A program made the position numbers and the translations under genes. The notes beneath the pieces were generated by a model. That model was not told the origin of the DNA. It ran no database searches and saw nothing but the letters and a program-made list of their open reading frames with translations. Below, one piece after another: positions 8,492 to 17,519 of a DNA stretch of 18,307 nucleotides. Within the stretch, counting starts at the first letter, position 1; every line of letters begins with the position of its first letter. The DNA is from Accumulibacter sp. (GTDB lineage Bacteria > Pseudomonadota > Gammaproteobacteria > Burkholderiales > Rhodocyclaceae): NCBI GenBank assembly GCA_031274075.1, contig JAISQQ010000028.1, positions 1 through 18,307 on the forward strand, written 5' to 3'.

Positions 8492-11400
8492 TCAGACGTC
8501 AATCCGGCCCGCGGGAAATGCGCCGCCGCCCGCTTGTTGATTACGCGCCATGAGAGAATCGATTTTTTCAATGGCTTCGTCGTACTCGAACATCAGGATG
8601 TGGTGTTCGATTTGCGACAAAGCCTTTCCGACATTGGGACTCAACGGCATTTCGATGTATTGCCGCATCAGATGATTCACCTTGGTGATATCCATGCCGA
8701 TCAGGGCTGTTTTCATCTCTTCGAGGTGCAGCCCGGCCAGATCCATGTCCTCATTTGGGTTGCCCCCGGATGTTTGCCGTTCGAGTGCTTCCCGGATGCC
8801 GTCCGTCAGGGCGCGCAGGTTTTCCAGCAGCTTTCCGGTTTCATTGGCGATCCTGTCCGCCTCTCCGTTTTGCGCCGCTTCCTCCATGCGCGCCGCGAAA
8901 TCGCCGAATTCCATGGCCCCGACGTTGCGGGAAGCGCTCTTCAGCGCGTGTACCAATATCATGTACAGGTGAACATCCCCGGTTTCCGCGCTTTTCTCGA
9001 TTTGTTCCGCGCGTTCGTCGGCGTCCGTGCAAAAATCCAGGAGGATATCCATGTATGCCGCAAGCGAACCGCCGGAATTGACCAGTCCCGAACTGACGGA
9101 CACGCCTTCGATTTCCAGTGTCTCCGGCGAATCCGGCGCCGCGAACATATCGTCGTCAGCCTCGTCCGGCGCATAAATCAGCTTTTCCGCGGGAAGCCAC
9201 TTTTGCAGGATGGCTTCCAGCTTTTCCATCTCGATGGGTTTCGCCAGGAAGTCGTTGATTCCGTTTTGCAGGAACATTTCGCGCTGTCCCGAGATCGCGT
9301 TGGCGGTCAGCGCGACGATTGGCACATCCCGGTAATACACGTCGTTTTTATCGATCGCGCGGATGAGAGCCGTCGCCTCCAGTCCGTCCATGCCGGGCAT
9401 CATATGATCCATGAAGATCATGGCATAGCGGTTCGAACGCGCGAGATTCACCGCGTCCGGCCCGTTCATGGAGGTATGGACGTCCATGCCGTAGAAGGCC
9501 AGCAATTCCTTGGCCACCCGGAGATTGGTCGAAATATCGTCCACCACCAGCACCTTCACGTCCGACACCTGGAAATTCAGGCGGCGTTTTTCCCCGGTTT
9601 CGCTTCCCGCGCCGTTGAGAATATTGGCGACGCCCAGGCAAAGCACCGGCATGGTGATATAGCTGATGTCCCTCATGGGGGGAACGTCCCCCAGCTCGAC
9701 CATGCTTACCAGCTTTGTCCGGTTGCTTTTCTCCGTGAAATAGACGCAGTCGATGAAGTGCCTGGCGGGAAGGAAGGCATAGTCGTAGGCGTTGCTCTCC
9801 ATCTCCCTGTTGAACTCGGCCAGGCTTCGCGCGCTTACCGGATTCACGCCGAGATTGGTCAGCGCGTAAACAAGGGAATTCAGGTAAATGAGCCTTTCTT
9901 CAAATACCAGCACACGCAATTTTTCCGGGCCGTCCACCCGCGCCAGTTTTTCCTCGGCGCTCTCCGCGTCCAGCATATGGATGACCGTCGCCGTGAATAT
10001 CGAGCCGACGCCGTAGGTGCTGGTAACGGAAATATCCCCGTCCATGGCGCGGCAATAGCTGCGCGCTATGGACAAGCCAAGCCCGGTGCCCTCTATCGTC
10101 CGCACCTTGGAGTTTTCCACCCGCACGAAATCCCGGAACAGCTTGTCCATATCCTTCTGTTTTATGCCGATGCCGCTGTCCGCGACGGTGAACACAAGGC
10201 GGACGCAGCCGTCGCCGGTCTCCTCGAAGTTCATGTCGAAAGTGACGTGGCCGGACTGCGTGTACTTGATCGCGTTGCTCAAGAGGTTCAGCGCGATCTG
10301 CTTGGTATGGACTTCATCGCCGATCAGGCGCGCCGGGATATGGCTGTCTACCTTTACGGCGAATTCGAGGTGCTTGCCCATCAGGCGCCCCCGAATCACA
10401 TTGACCACGTCGTTGATGAAAGAAGCGACATAGTATTTTTCAAAGACTATGTTCATCTGGCCGGCTTCGATCTTGGAGAAGTCGAGGATATCGTTGATGA
10501 TCGCCAGCAGGTTGCTCCCGGCCTGCTGGATGACGGAAATGTAATCGAATATGTCATGGGAAATCTCCTTGCGCATGATGAGCTCGGACATTCCCATGAT
10601 CGTGTTCAGCGGGGTGCGTATTTCGTGGCTCATCCTCGCGAGAAAGGCCGACTTGCCGATGTTTTCTTCCTCCGAGCGCACTTTGTCCCGGCTCAGGCGA
10701 ATAAGGACGACACTGAGGAATACCGCCATTCCCAGCCCCATGAGCGAAAGAACCGTCACCAGGACGTAGGTTGAGCGGTAATAGCTGTTGACCGGCGTCG
10801 ATATGCCCACATACCAGCCGTTGCTCATCCTCTTGAAAAAGGCAACCATCGCCTCGCCTTTGCTGTTGGTGATGTTTATGTTTGAAATATACTCCGGCCG
10901 CTCGGAAATCAGCTTCTTGATGACATCCCTGTGAATGTCGCTGATTTCCTCTATCGACCTGCCAAAGAAATATTCGTCCGGATACGAAACGATGGTGCCG
11001 TCGCCTGTCGTCAGCATGCCGTACCCCCCGGCGGGGGATTGCAGCGAGGCGATGTAGTTGGTGATTTCGGACAGGTTCATATCGCAGAACAGCACGCCGT
11101 AGTCCGGCCCGTTATCGACGGATATGTTCTTGGAAAACGAGATGACCATGCTCCCGGTGCGCGCGTCCGGATACGGGCCGGAAAACGCCATTCCCCCGGC
11201 GGCTTCGCGCGAGGCGATGTACCAGGGGCGCTCCAACGGCTTGTAATCCGCCGCGGGCGTCCACTCGAGGCCGACATACATCTCGTTGCGAATATACCCG
11301 CCCATGAACATGAGGCTCGTCGGGCTGTCCCCGCTGTCGGGCGACAGCCCGACATTGACCGTGTGCATGTAGTACTCGATTTCCTCCTTGCTTTGATTGC

Positions 11401-11638
11401 TTTCAAGACGGTTGCGGATGGAGATGACCGCCTGCAGCGTGGTCACCTCGACCTCCCTGAATTTGGACATGATCCGCGTTTCCGCCGTCGTAAGGATTTC
11501 CCGCGCGTTGGCCTCCATGTCGTTTTGCACGATATCGACCACAAACAGGCCGCTGATGGTCACCATCATCGCAAAAGCCATGAATACAGCCAGCAGCTCC
11601 TTGATGTTTTTCCATATGAGTGTCTTCATGAGTTCCAT
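8492..11638 (-). CDS. Full hybrid histidine kinase: dCache-HisKA-HATPase-pseudoREC-REC-Hpt
   Basis: This is a 1048-residue inner-membrane phosphorelay kinase. TM1 is at about 13-36, an extracytoplasmic dCache domain at about 40-285 and TM2 at about 290-313. HisKA has His338 in ARMSHEIRTP. HATPase_c spans about 397-556, with N box NLLSNAIKYT, G1 DSGIGI and G2 GTGLGL. A degenerate receiver lies at about 573-670: the pocket EE of VLVFEE remains, but the phospho-Asp position is Pro624. A normal receiver follows at about 694-815 (Asp744, Lys800), then Hpt with His897 (VHALKSASRNVGA) and a C-terminal helical module at 965-1032. The dCache carries Tyr132, Arg137, Trp139, Tyr140, Tyr156 and Asp186, matching the spacing of the amino-acid-binding dCache_1AA motif. 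GAAGGGA lies 8 bases before the ATG, though an ATG three codons later is possible. It sits 42 bp after the GlgA-like gene. Confidence 0.93.
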   Translation of the reverse strand: MELMKTLIWKNIKELLAVFMAFAMMVTISGLFVVDIVQNDMEANAREILTTAETRIMSKFREVEVTTLQAVISIRNRLESNQSKEEIEYYMHTVNVGLSPDSGDSPTSLMFMGGYIRNEMYVGLEWTPAADYKPLERPWYIASREAAGGMAFSGPYPDARTGSMVISFSKNISVDNGPDYGVLFCDMNLSEITNYIASLQSPAGGYGMLTTGDGTIVSYPDEYFFGRSIEEISDIHRDVIKKLISERPEYISNINITNSKGEAMVAFFKRMSNGWYVGISTPVNSYYRSTYVLVTVLSLMGLGMAVFLSVVLIRLSRDKVRSEEENIGKSAFLARMSHEIRTPLNTIMGMSELIMRKEISHDIFDYISVIQQAGSNLLAIINDILDFSKIEAGQMNIVFEKYYVASFINDVVNVIRGRLMGKHLEFAVKVDSHIPARLIGDEVHTKQIALNLLSNAIKYTQSGHVTFDMNFEETGDGCVRLVFTVADSGIGIKQKDMDKLFRDFVRVENSKVRTIEGTGLGLSIARSYCRAMDGDISVTSTYGVGSIFTATVIHMLDAESAEEKLARVDGPEKLRVLVFEERLIYLNSLVYALTNLGVNPVSARSLAEFNREMESNAYDYAFLPARHFIDCVYFTEKSNRTKLVSMVELGDVPPMRDISYITMPVLCLGVANILNGAGSETGEKRRLNFQVSDVKVLVVDDISTNLRVAKELLAFYGMDVHTSMNGPDAVNLARSNRYAMIFMDHMMPGMDGLEATALIRAIDKNDVYYRDVPIVALTANAISGQREMFLQNGINDFLAKPIEMEKLEAILQKWLPAEKLIYAPDEADDDMFAAPDSPETLEIEGVSVSSGLVNSGGSLAAYMDILLDFCTDADERAEQIEKSAETGDVHLYMILVHALKSASRNVGAMEFGDFAARMEEAAQNGEADRIANETGKLLENLRALTDGIREALERQTSGGNPNEDMDLAGLHLEEMKTALIGMDITKVNHLMRQYIEMPLSPNVGKALSQIEHHILMFEYDEAIEKIDSLMARNQQAGGGAFPAGRIDV

Positions 11639-11680
11639 TTCCGCCGTCCCTTCAAGGGCGCGCCACGGGATGAGGCCTCC

Positions 11681-13105
11681 CTACCAAAGCTTCATTGCCT
11701 GCCGGTACAGGCGCATGTATTTTTCCGCGGAGCCCAGCCAACCGTTGTCGCAGCGCATGGCCCGCCGGATCAGTTCCGTCCATCGCTCGTCGTCCTGGCG
11801 CGCGGCCTTCGCGCGCAGGCACGCCGACAGCATATCCTGGGAATCGTACGCGGAGAAAGTGAAGCCGTTGCCCGCCTCGCCGCCGTCGTCATGGACGGTA
11901 TCGCGCAAGCCGCCCGTTTCACGCGCCACGGGAATGGCTCCGTAGCGAAGCGCCGCCATCTGTTCGAATCCGCAAGGCTCTGTTTGGCTGGGCATCAGAA
12001 ACATGTCGCTGCCGGCGTATACCATGTGCTCCAGCCGTGTCGAAAAGCCGGCGTGAAATCCGAACGAGCCGCGGCGGAAGGAAGCGAGTTCCTCAAAGAA
12101 GCCTTCGTATTTTTCCGCGCCGCGGCCCAGGACGGCAAGCTGGACGCCGCCGGCGAGAAGCTTCTCCGCCACCGGCGGGACGAGGTCGAATCCGCTGTCC
12201 TCCGTAAAGGAGCTCACCATGCCCATGAGGGGCGCGCCGGTATCCTCCAGCGCGAGTTCCTTGCGCAGGGCTTTCTTGCAGATTTCCTTGCCCTTCCTGA
12301 AATCATTTGCCCCGTAATTGGCGGGGAGGTGGGGGTCCGATACCGGGTTGTACTCGCCGAGATCGATGCCGTTGAGAATCCCGTGGATTTTATGCCGCTT
12401 TTTTTGCAGGAAGTCGTCCAGCCCGCAGCCTGTCGCCGGATCGAGCAGTTCGATCGCGTAAGCGGGAGAAACCGTGTTGACCAGATCGCTGGCCTCTATC
12501 GCTCCTTTGGTGAGGTTGACGAGCCCGCCGTATTCCAGCACGTGCAGGTTTTTCCGGCCAATGCCGAAGGTTCCTTCCAGTATGTCGTCGCCCGCCGTGT
12601 ATTGCCGGCGGATGTCGTGGATGGTGAATATCGTCCTGACATGGGCGAACTTGTCCATCTGCCGGTAATACAGGTTCAGGTACACCGGCGCGAGAGCCGT
12701 CTGCCATCCGTTGCAATGGATGATGTCCGGCGCGTAGTCAATGTGCCGGAGCATTTCGAGAATGGCGCGCGAAAAAAACGCGAAGCGCTCGCCGTCGTCG
12801 TAAAAACCGTAGAGTCCCTGCCGCTTGAAATAATATTCGTTGTCGAGGAAATACCATGTCACGTCCCGCCAGCCAAGCTCGAACAGGCCGCAATACTGGT
12901 TGCGCCAGCCGACGGGAACCACGAAGCTGGTGACGAATTTCAGCTTCCCGCGCCATTTTTCCTCCAATTCCCCATACAGCGGCAGCACCGCGCGGACCGG
13001 CGCGCGCCGCCCCCGCAGGGCAACCGGCAGACGCCCCGCCATGACGCCGGGGCCGTCCGAAACGAAAAACGGATGCGCCTCGCTGGCCGCAAATAAAATT
13101 TCCAC
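11681..13105 (-). CDS. glgA: GlgA-family glycogen synthase homologue, probably inactive or altered
   Basis: The fold and length (474 residues; E. coli GlgA has 477) are those of GT5 ADP-glucose glycogen synthases. It begins MEILFAASEA and has DIIHCNGWQTALAPVYL, VNTVSPAYA, GILNGID and TEPCGFEQM with the catalytic-region Glu376. Key residues are changed. The N-terminal KTGGL loop reads VSDGP (Lys15 to Val). The VSRLTSQKG motif reads VSSFTEDSG, so the Arg and Lys that bind the ADP-glucose phosphates (Arg300 and Lys305 in E. coli, from memory) are both Ser. His163 is kept. Normal ADP-glucose transfer is therefore doubtful, and the symbol denotes family only. The GTG start at 13105 gives the canonical N-terminus. 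An upstream TTG at 13150, overlapping the previous stop, would add 15 residues. It lies between two signalling genes, without other glycogen genes in the window. Confidence 0.85.
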   Translation of the reverse strand: MEILFAASEAHPFFVSDGPGVMAGRLPVALRGRRAPVRAVLPLYGELEEKWRGKLKFVTSFVVPVGWRNQYCGLFELGWRDVTWYFLDNEYYFKRQGLYGFYDDGERFAFFSRAILEMLRHIDYAPDIIHCNGWQTALAPVYLNLYYRQMDKFAHVRTIFTIHDIRRQYTAGDDILEGTFGIGRKNLHVLEYGGLVNLTKGAIEASDLVNTVSPAYAIELLDPATGCGLDDFLQKKRHKIHGILNGIDLGEYNPVSDPHLPANYGANDFRKGKEICKKALRKELALEDTGAPLMGMVSSFTEDSGFDLVPPVAEKLLAGGVQLAVLGRGAEKYEGFFEELASFRRGSFGFHAGFSTRLEHMVYAGSDMFLMPSQTEPCGFEQMAALRYGAIPVARETGGLRDTVHDDGGEAGNGFTFSAYDSQDMLSACLRAKAARQDDERWTELIRRAMRCDNGWLGSAEKYMRLYRQAMKLW

Positions 13106-13109
13106 AAAG

Positions 13110-13121
13110 CTTCTCTTTCCC
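13110..13121 (-). promoter_or_regulatory. Purine-rich ribosome binding site for the GTG start of the GlgA-like gene
   Basis: On the minus strand GGGAAAGAGAAG precedes the GTG at 13105 by 4 bases. The alternative TTG at 13150 has no clear Shine-Dalgarno sequence, so this site, with the canonical EILFAASEA beginning, decides the start. Confidence 0.45.
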
Positions 13122-13146
13122 GGAAAACTCTTTTCCGGCGTTTTCT

Positions 13147-14262
13147 TCAATGCCGCAAGGCCCGGGTCTCTTCCTCCGAGAAGCGGACGGCCACGGCGGT
13201 GAAAGCTTCGGCGAGGGCGGGGTCGAACTGGCTGCCAAAGGATTCCATGATGATACGCACGGCCTGCTCGCGCGGGAACGCTTTTTTATACGGGCGTTCG
13301 GAGACCAGCGCGTCATAGACGTCGGCGATGGCCATCAGGCGTCCCTGCAAGGGGATGTTTTCGCCGGCCAGCCCCCGCGGATAACCGGAACCGTCCCATT
13401 TTTCGTGATGCGCTCCGGCCATGATCCTCGCATGGATCAAAAACGCGTTCTCCTTGGTGGTGTGCTGCATGGTGTCGATGATCGCCTCCCCGAACATGGC
13501 GTGCTTCTTCATCTCGTTGAATTCCTTCTCGTCCAGCTTTCCGGGCTTCAGGAGGATGCTGTCGCGGATGGATATTTTTCCCACGTCGTGGAGCTGCGAC
13601 GACTGCACCAGCAGCTCGATGTCCCACGACTGCAATTCCTCGCGGTAGACGCCGAGCCGGAGCATCTCCCCGGTCAGCAGGCGCAAGGTGCGCGCGGTGC
13701 GGAGAACGTGCTCCCCGGTGACGTCGTCCCTGCATTCAACGAGGTTGCTGACGGTGGAAAGGATCGCGTTCTGGAGATTCAAGACTTCCTCCGTCCGCTT
13801 GTTCACCATGTGTTTCAGGTTGGCGTTGAAATGTTGCAGCGCCTTCCTCTGCGATTCGACCAGCATGTGCAGTTCGATCCGCTTCAACAAGAGCGGGGGA
13901 GAAAACGGTTTTATGATATAGTCCACGGCCCCCAGCGAAAGTCCTTCCAGTTCACTCGCCGCGTCCGATTTCGCGGTGAGGAATATGACAGGGATATCCT
14001 TTATTCCGGGGATGGCTTTCATTTTTTTTATCACCTCATACCCGCCCATTTCCGGCATGAGTATATCGAGCAGAATCAGGTCGGGACGGATATGGATATC
14101 TTCCAGAAACCTGAACATTTTCTCCCCGTTGGGAACTGTGAAAACGTCATAATTGCCCATCAGGATGTTCCTTGCCATCTTCAAGTTGATGGGGTTGTCA
14201 TCCACAATGAGTATCTTGCTTCTGCAGACCGCAAGTATCTTGTTTTTGCCGATGGTGTCCAT
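13147..14262 (-). CDS. RpfG-like response regulator: receiver plus HD-GYP cyclic di-GMP phosphodiesterase
   Basis: The protein has 371 residues and is cytoplasmic. A receiver domain occupies about 15-131, with acidic pair Asp21/Asp22, phospho-Asp66 in LILLDILMP, Thr96 and Lys118. A coiled-coil-like linker follows at about 132-160. The HD-GYP domain runs from about 165 to 365, with His185, the HD pair His225/Asp226 in LHDVGK, His254, His285/His286 and GYP in WDGSGYP at 293-295, then ADVYDALVSERPYKKAF. These are the metal and substrate residues of active HD-GYP enzymes, which hydrolyse cyclic di-GMP. It is the first gene of the minus-strand cassette, with GAGGAT 3 bases from the ATG. It is the obvious output for the two Hpt-bearing sensors downstream. 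Its stop lies 41 bp before the GTG start of the GlgA-like gene. Confidence 0.92.
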   Translation of the reverse strand: MDTIGKNKILAVCRSKILIVDDNPINLKMARNILMGNYDVFTVPNGEKMFRFLEDIHIRPDLILLDILMPEMGGYEVIKKMKAIPGIKDIPVIFLTAKSDAASELEGLSLGAVDYIIKPFSPPLLLKRIELHMLVESQRKALQHFNANLKHMVNKRTEEVLNLQNAILSTVSNLVECRDDVTGEHVLRTARTLRLLTGEMLRLGVYREELQSWDIELLVQSSQLHDVGKISIRDSILLKPGKLDEKEFNEMKKHAMFGEAIIDTMQHTTKENAFLIHARIMAGAHHEKWDGSGYPRGLAGENIPLQGRLMAIADVYDALVSERPYKKAFPREQAVRIIMESFGSQFDPALAEAFTAVAVRFSEEETRALRH

Positions 14263-14926
<664 letters not shown>

Positions 14927-15709
14927 ATGGGACAGGAAATACTGTGCGAACGCCATTCAAAGGAAGGCGTGTCGTGGGCCGAGATCATCCTGAATCGGCC
15001 GGAGAAGGGCAATGCCTTGAATCTGCCGATGCTCGACCAACTCGGGAAGATCGCCGAGGAACTGCGGGGAGAGCGAAATACCCGGGTCGTCGTGCTGCGC
15101 GCCAGAGGGCGCTTCTTCTGCACCGGAGGCGACATCGAGGCGTGGGGGAGCATGAGTCCGCACGATATGGGGCGCGACTGGATCCTGCGCGGAATCGATG
15201 TCTTCGAGCGGATCGCGAATCTTCCCCAACCGGTCATTGCGGCGATTACCGGCCATGCGCTCGGCGGCGGGCTGGAATTGGCCCTGGCCGCGGATCTCCG
15301 TATGGCGGTGAAAACCGCGAAGCTTGGAAATCCGGAAGCCACGCTGGGCATGATTCCCGGTTGGATGGGAACGAGCCGGCTGGCGGAAATGATCGGCCCG
15401 GCAAGGGCGCGCCACGTTTTATTGCTCGCTTCGCCCATCAGCGCAAGCCAAGCGCACGAATGGGGGCTGGTGACCGGACTGGCGGAAGACGAGAGCGATT
15501 TGGACGGGCAGCTCGCCGCGTGGATAGAGCGCTTGCTGGCCAACGCTCCGTCGGCCATGGCGCTGATCAAGGGCGTGCTGGCGACCCTGCACGGGGATTT
15601 GCGTTCGCATCACGCCAGCGCTGTCGCGCAGGCGGCGGGCACCGAGGATTGCAGGGAGGGCGTGCGGGCTTTCATCGAAAAAAGAAAACCCGTCTATGTC
15701 AACCGTTGA
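14927..15709 (+). CDS. Enoyl-CoA hydratase/isomerase (crotonase) family protein
   Basis: This is a cytoplasmic crotonase-fold enzyme of 260 residues, the standard length. The first oxyanion-hole segment is GRFFCTGGDIEAWG at about 61-74. The second is GHALGGGLELALAAD at about 109-123, with Glu117 equivalent to Glu144 of rat mitochondrial enoyl-CoA hydratase. The segment NPEATLGMIPG supplies Glu137, equivalent to Glu164. Having both glutamates points to hydratase rather than isomerase activity. The start is the ATG at 14927, with AGAGGTGA about 8 bases upstream. An in-frame TTG at 14873 would add an N-terminus with no family match. It is 84 bp ahead of a CoA-transferase gene in the same direction, suggesting joint action on acyl-CoA intermediates of beta-oxidation or short-chain acid use. 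The exact substrate is not readable from sequence. Confidence 0.9.
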   Translation: MGQEILCERHSKEGVSWAEIILNRPEKGNALNLPMLDQLGKIAEELRGERNTRVVVLRARGRFFCTGGDIEAWGSMSPHDMGRDWILRGIDVFERIANLPQPVIAAITGHALGGGLELALAADLRMAVKTAKLGNPEATLGMIPGWMGTSRLAEMIGPARARHVLLLASPISASQAHEWGLVTGLAEDESDLDGQLAAWIERLLANAPSAMALIKGVLATLHGDLRSHHASAVAQAAGTEDCREGVRAFIEKRKPVYVNR

Positions 15710-15736
15710 TGCGGGTAGGGCGAGGAGCCTTCCCGT

Positions 15737-15758
15737 CCTGGCAGGCCGGGACGCCAGG
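15737..15758 (+). other. Short inverted repeat between the hydratase and CoA-transferase genes
   Basis: CCTGGC at 15737-15742 pairs with GCCAGG at 15753-15758 around a 10-base loop. An overlapping alternative pairs CGTCC with GGACG. No T-run follows, so it is not a standard intrinsic terminator. It could be an RNA-processing or attenuation hairpin, or simply a chance pairing in GC-rich DNA. Confidence 0.2.
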
Positions 15759-15793
15759 CCAGACACGGGCTTGATACCGAAGGAAAAACAGCC

Positions 15794-17323
15794 ATGAGCC
15801 ACACGAAATTCATGAGTGCCGCCGAGGCGGCGGAGTGGATAAAGGACGGCGACACCCTGGCCATCAGCGGCAACGGCGCCGGCATGATTTCCGCGGAAGA
15901 TATTTTTGCCGCGATCGAAAAGCGATTCCTGGATACGGGCCATCCCCGGGACTTGACCCTGGTGCATTCGTTCGGACTCGGCGACCGCGACAGCTTGGGA
16001 ACCAATCGCTTCGCGCACGAGGGCCTGGTGCGTAAAGTGATCGCCGCGCATTTCACCTGGTCGCCCCGCATGCAGCAACTCGTTCGCGAGGAAAAAATCG
16101 AGGCGTATTGTTTTCCTGCCGGAGTCATACAGCATTTATTGCGGGAAATCGGCGCCGGGCGTCCCGGCCTGTTCACGCATTCCGGCCTGGGCACCTTCGT
16201 CGATCCCCGGCAGCAGGGAGGGCGCTGCAACGCGCGCAGCAAGGAAACGCTGGTCGAACTGATGCACGTCGATGGCAAGGAAATCCTGCGCTACAAACCG
16301 TTCCGGGTCGATGTGGCGATCGTGCGCGGCACCTACGCCGACCGCCGGGGCAACATCAGTCCGGAAGAGGAAGCGATCGACATGGACATCCACACCATGG
16401 CCCTGGCGTCTCACAACAGCGGCGGCATCGTCCTGGCGCAGGTGCGCCAGATCGTCGAGGCCGGCAGCCTGCATGCGAGAAGCGTAAGAATCCCAGGGAT
16501 CATGGTCGATGGCATCGTGCCGGCGCCGGGGCAGCGGCAGTTTTACGGACGGGACTACGACATTACCGTCAGCGGCGGCCGCCGCGCCTGCCTGGAAGCC
16601 GCCAGGGCGGATATTCCGGCCAAACTGGAACGGCGCATCATCGCGCGGCGCGCGGCGCTCGAACTGAAGCCGGGGGTGTCGCTCAATTTCGGCTTCGGGA
16701 TTCCCGGCGGAATATTCGGGGTGATCGCCGAGCAAGGCATCGGCGATCAACTGTGGATGAGCGTCGAACAGGGTGTCCATAATGGCAGGATGCTCGACGA
16801 TGCCCTTTTCGGGGCGGCGCAAAATACCGACGCCATACTGCCCTCGATCGAGCAGTTTGACTATTACAGCGGCGGCGGCATCGATATCGCCTTTTTGGGA
16901 ATGGGCGAAGCGGACGCGCGCGGCAACGTCAACGTTTCCCATCTGGGCGGGAAGCTGATTGGTCCGGGCGGCTTTATCGAAATTGCCCAGAACGCCAAGA
17001 AAGTCGTCTTTTGCGGAAGCTTCGACGCCGTGGGGACGCGCCTGGAATACCGCGACGGGAAGCTCGAGATCATTCAGGCCGGAAAAGTGAAAAAATTCGT
17101 CGATCATGTCGAACGCATCACCTTCAGCGGCGATTTCGCGCGCAGGCAAAAGCAGGAGGTTCTGTACGTGACCGAACGCGCCGTGTTCAGGCTGGCGGGC
17201 GACGGCCTGGAACTGATCGAGCTGGCGCCGGGCGTGGACATCGACCGGGACATCATTCCCTGGATGTCGTTTCGTCCCCGTATCGGTCCGCTCCGGCCAA
17301 TGCCTTCCGAGGTCTTTGCATGA
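15794..17323 (+). CDS. Acyl-CoA:acetate/3-ketoacid CoA-transferase (YdiF/Pct-like)
   Basis: At 509 residues it has the fused alpha-beta arrangement of family I CoA-transferases. The N-terminal half holds KFMSAAEAAEWIKDGDTLAISGNG (first 24-residue region, about 5-28) and the glycine-rich GLGTFVDPRQQGGRCN. The C-terminal half starts at about residue 290 with LKPGVSLNFGFGIPGG. The glutamate expected to form the glutamyl-CoA thioester is Glu325 in WMSVEQGVHNG. The enzyme should move CoA between a short acyl-CoA and acetate or another short acid in the cytoplasm. AGGAAA lies about 7 bases before the ATG. It follows an enoyl-CoA hydratase by 84 bp, so a shared role in short or branched acyl-CoA use is likely. 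Propionate CoA-transferase activity is equally possible. Confidence 0.88.
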   Translation: MSHTKFMSAAEAAEWIKDGDTLAISGNGAGMISAEDIFAAIEKRFLDTGHPRDLTLVHSFGLGDRDSLGTNRFAHEGLVRKVIAAHFTWSPRMQQLVREEKIEAYCFPAGVIQHLLREIGAGRPGLFTHSGLGTFVDPRQQGGRCNARSKETLVELMHVDGKEILRYKPFRVDVAIVRGTYADRRGNISPEEEAIDMDIHTMALASHNSGGIVLAQVRQIVEAGSLHARSVRIPGIMVDGIVPAPGQRQFYGRDYDITVSGGRRACLEAARADIPAKLERRIIARRAALELKPGVSLNFGFGIPGGIFGVIAEQGIGDQLWMSVEQGVHNGRMLDDALFGAAQNTDAILPSIEQFDYYSGGGIDIAFLGMGEADARGNVNVSHLGGKLIGPGGFIEIAQNAKKVVFCGSFDAVGTRLEYRDGKLEIIQAGKVKKFVDHVERITFSGDFARRQKQEVLYVTERAVFRLAGDGLELIELAPGVDIDRDIIPWMSFRPRIGPLRPMPSEVFA

Positions 17324-17519
17324 GCCAGCGTGGCGGCCCGTTCCGCACGCCGCGCCGCTCATGGATCGCCGGGAGGTTTCTTGCAGACTTCGCGACGGGC
17401 AGTGGCGGAGCGCCGGAGATAGTGCCAGAATGAGCGTCTGCCCCGATGAAGCCCGCCGTTTGCGATCCCCGCCGGGACAGGCCCATAGTTCATAGTGCTT
17501 TTACGAGGAGGTGCCATCC

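Noticed and set aside
8318..10774. Very long plus-strand open frame (818 codons) across the two sensor genes
   Set aside because: It is antisense to two genes with complete, recognisable domains. Its protein is rich in His, Arg and Val without any known motif. Long antisense frames are common opposite GC-rich genes.
10931..13096. Plus-strand open frame of 721 codons opposite the full kinase and the GlgA-like gene
   Set aside because: It mirrors two well-supported minus-strand genes and has no domain signature or ribosome binding site that I can see.
17320..17433. 37-codon frame starting at the CoA-transferase stop (ATGA overlap)
   Set aside because: It lacks a ribosome binding site of its own, and its Arg/Gly/Pro-rich sequence resembles no family. 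It is probably chance.
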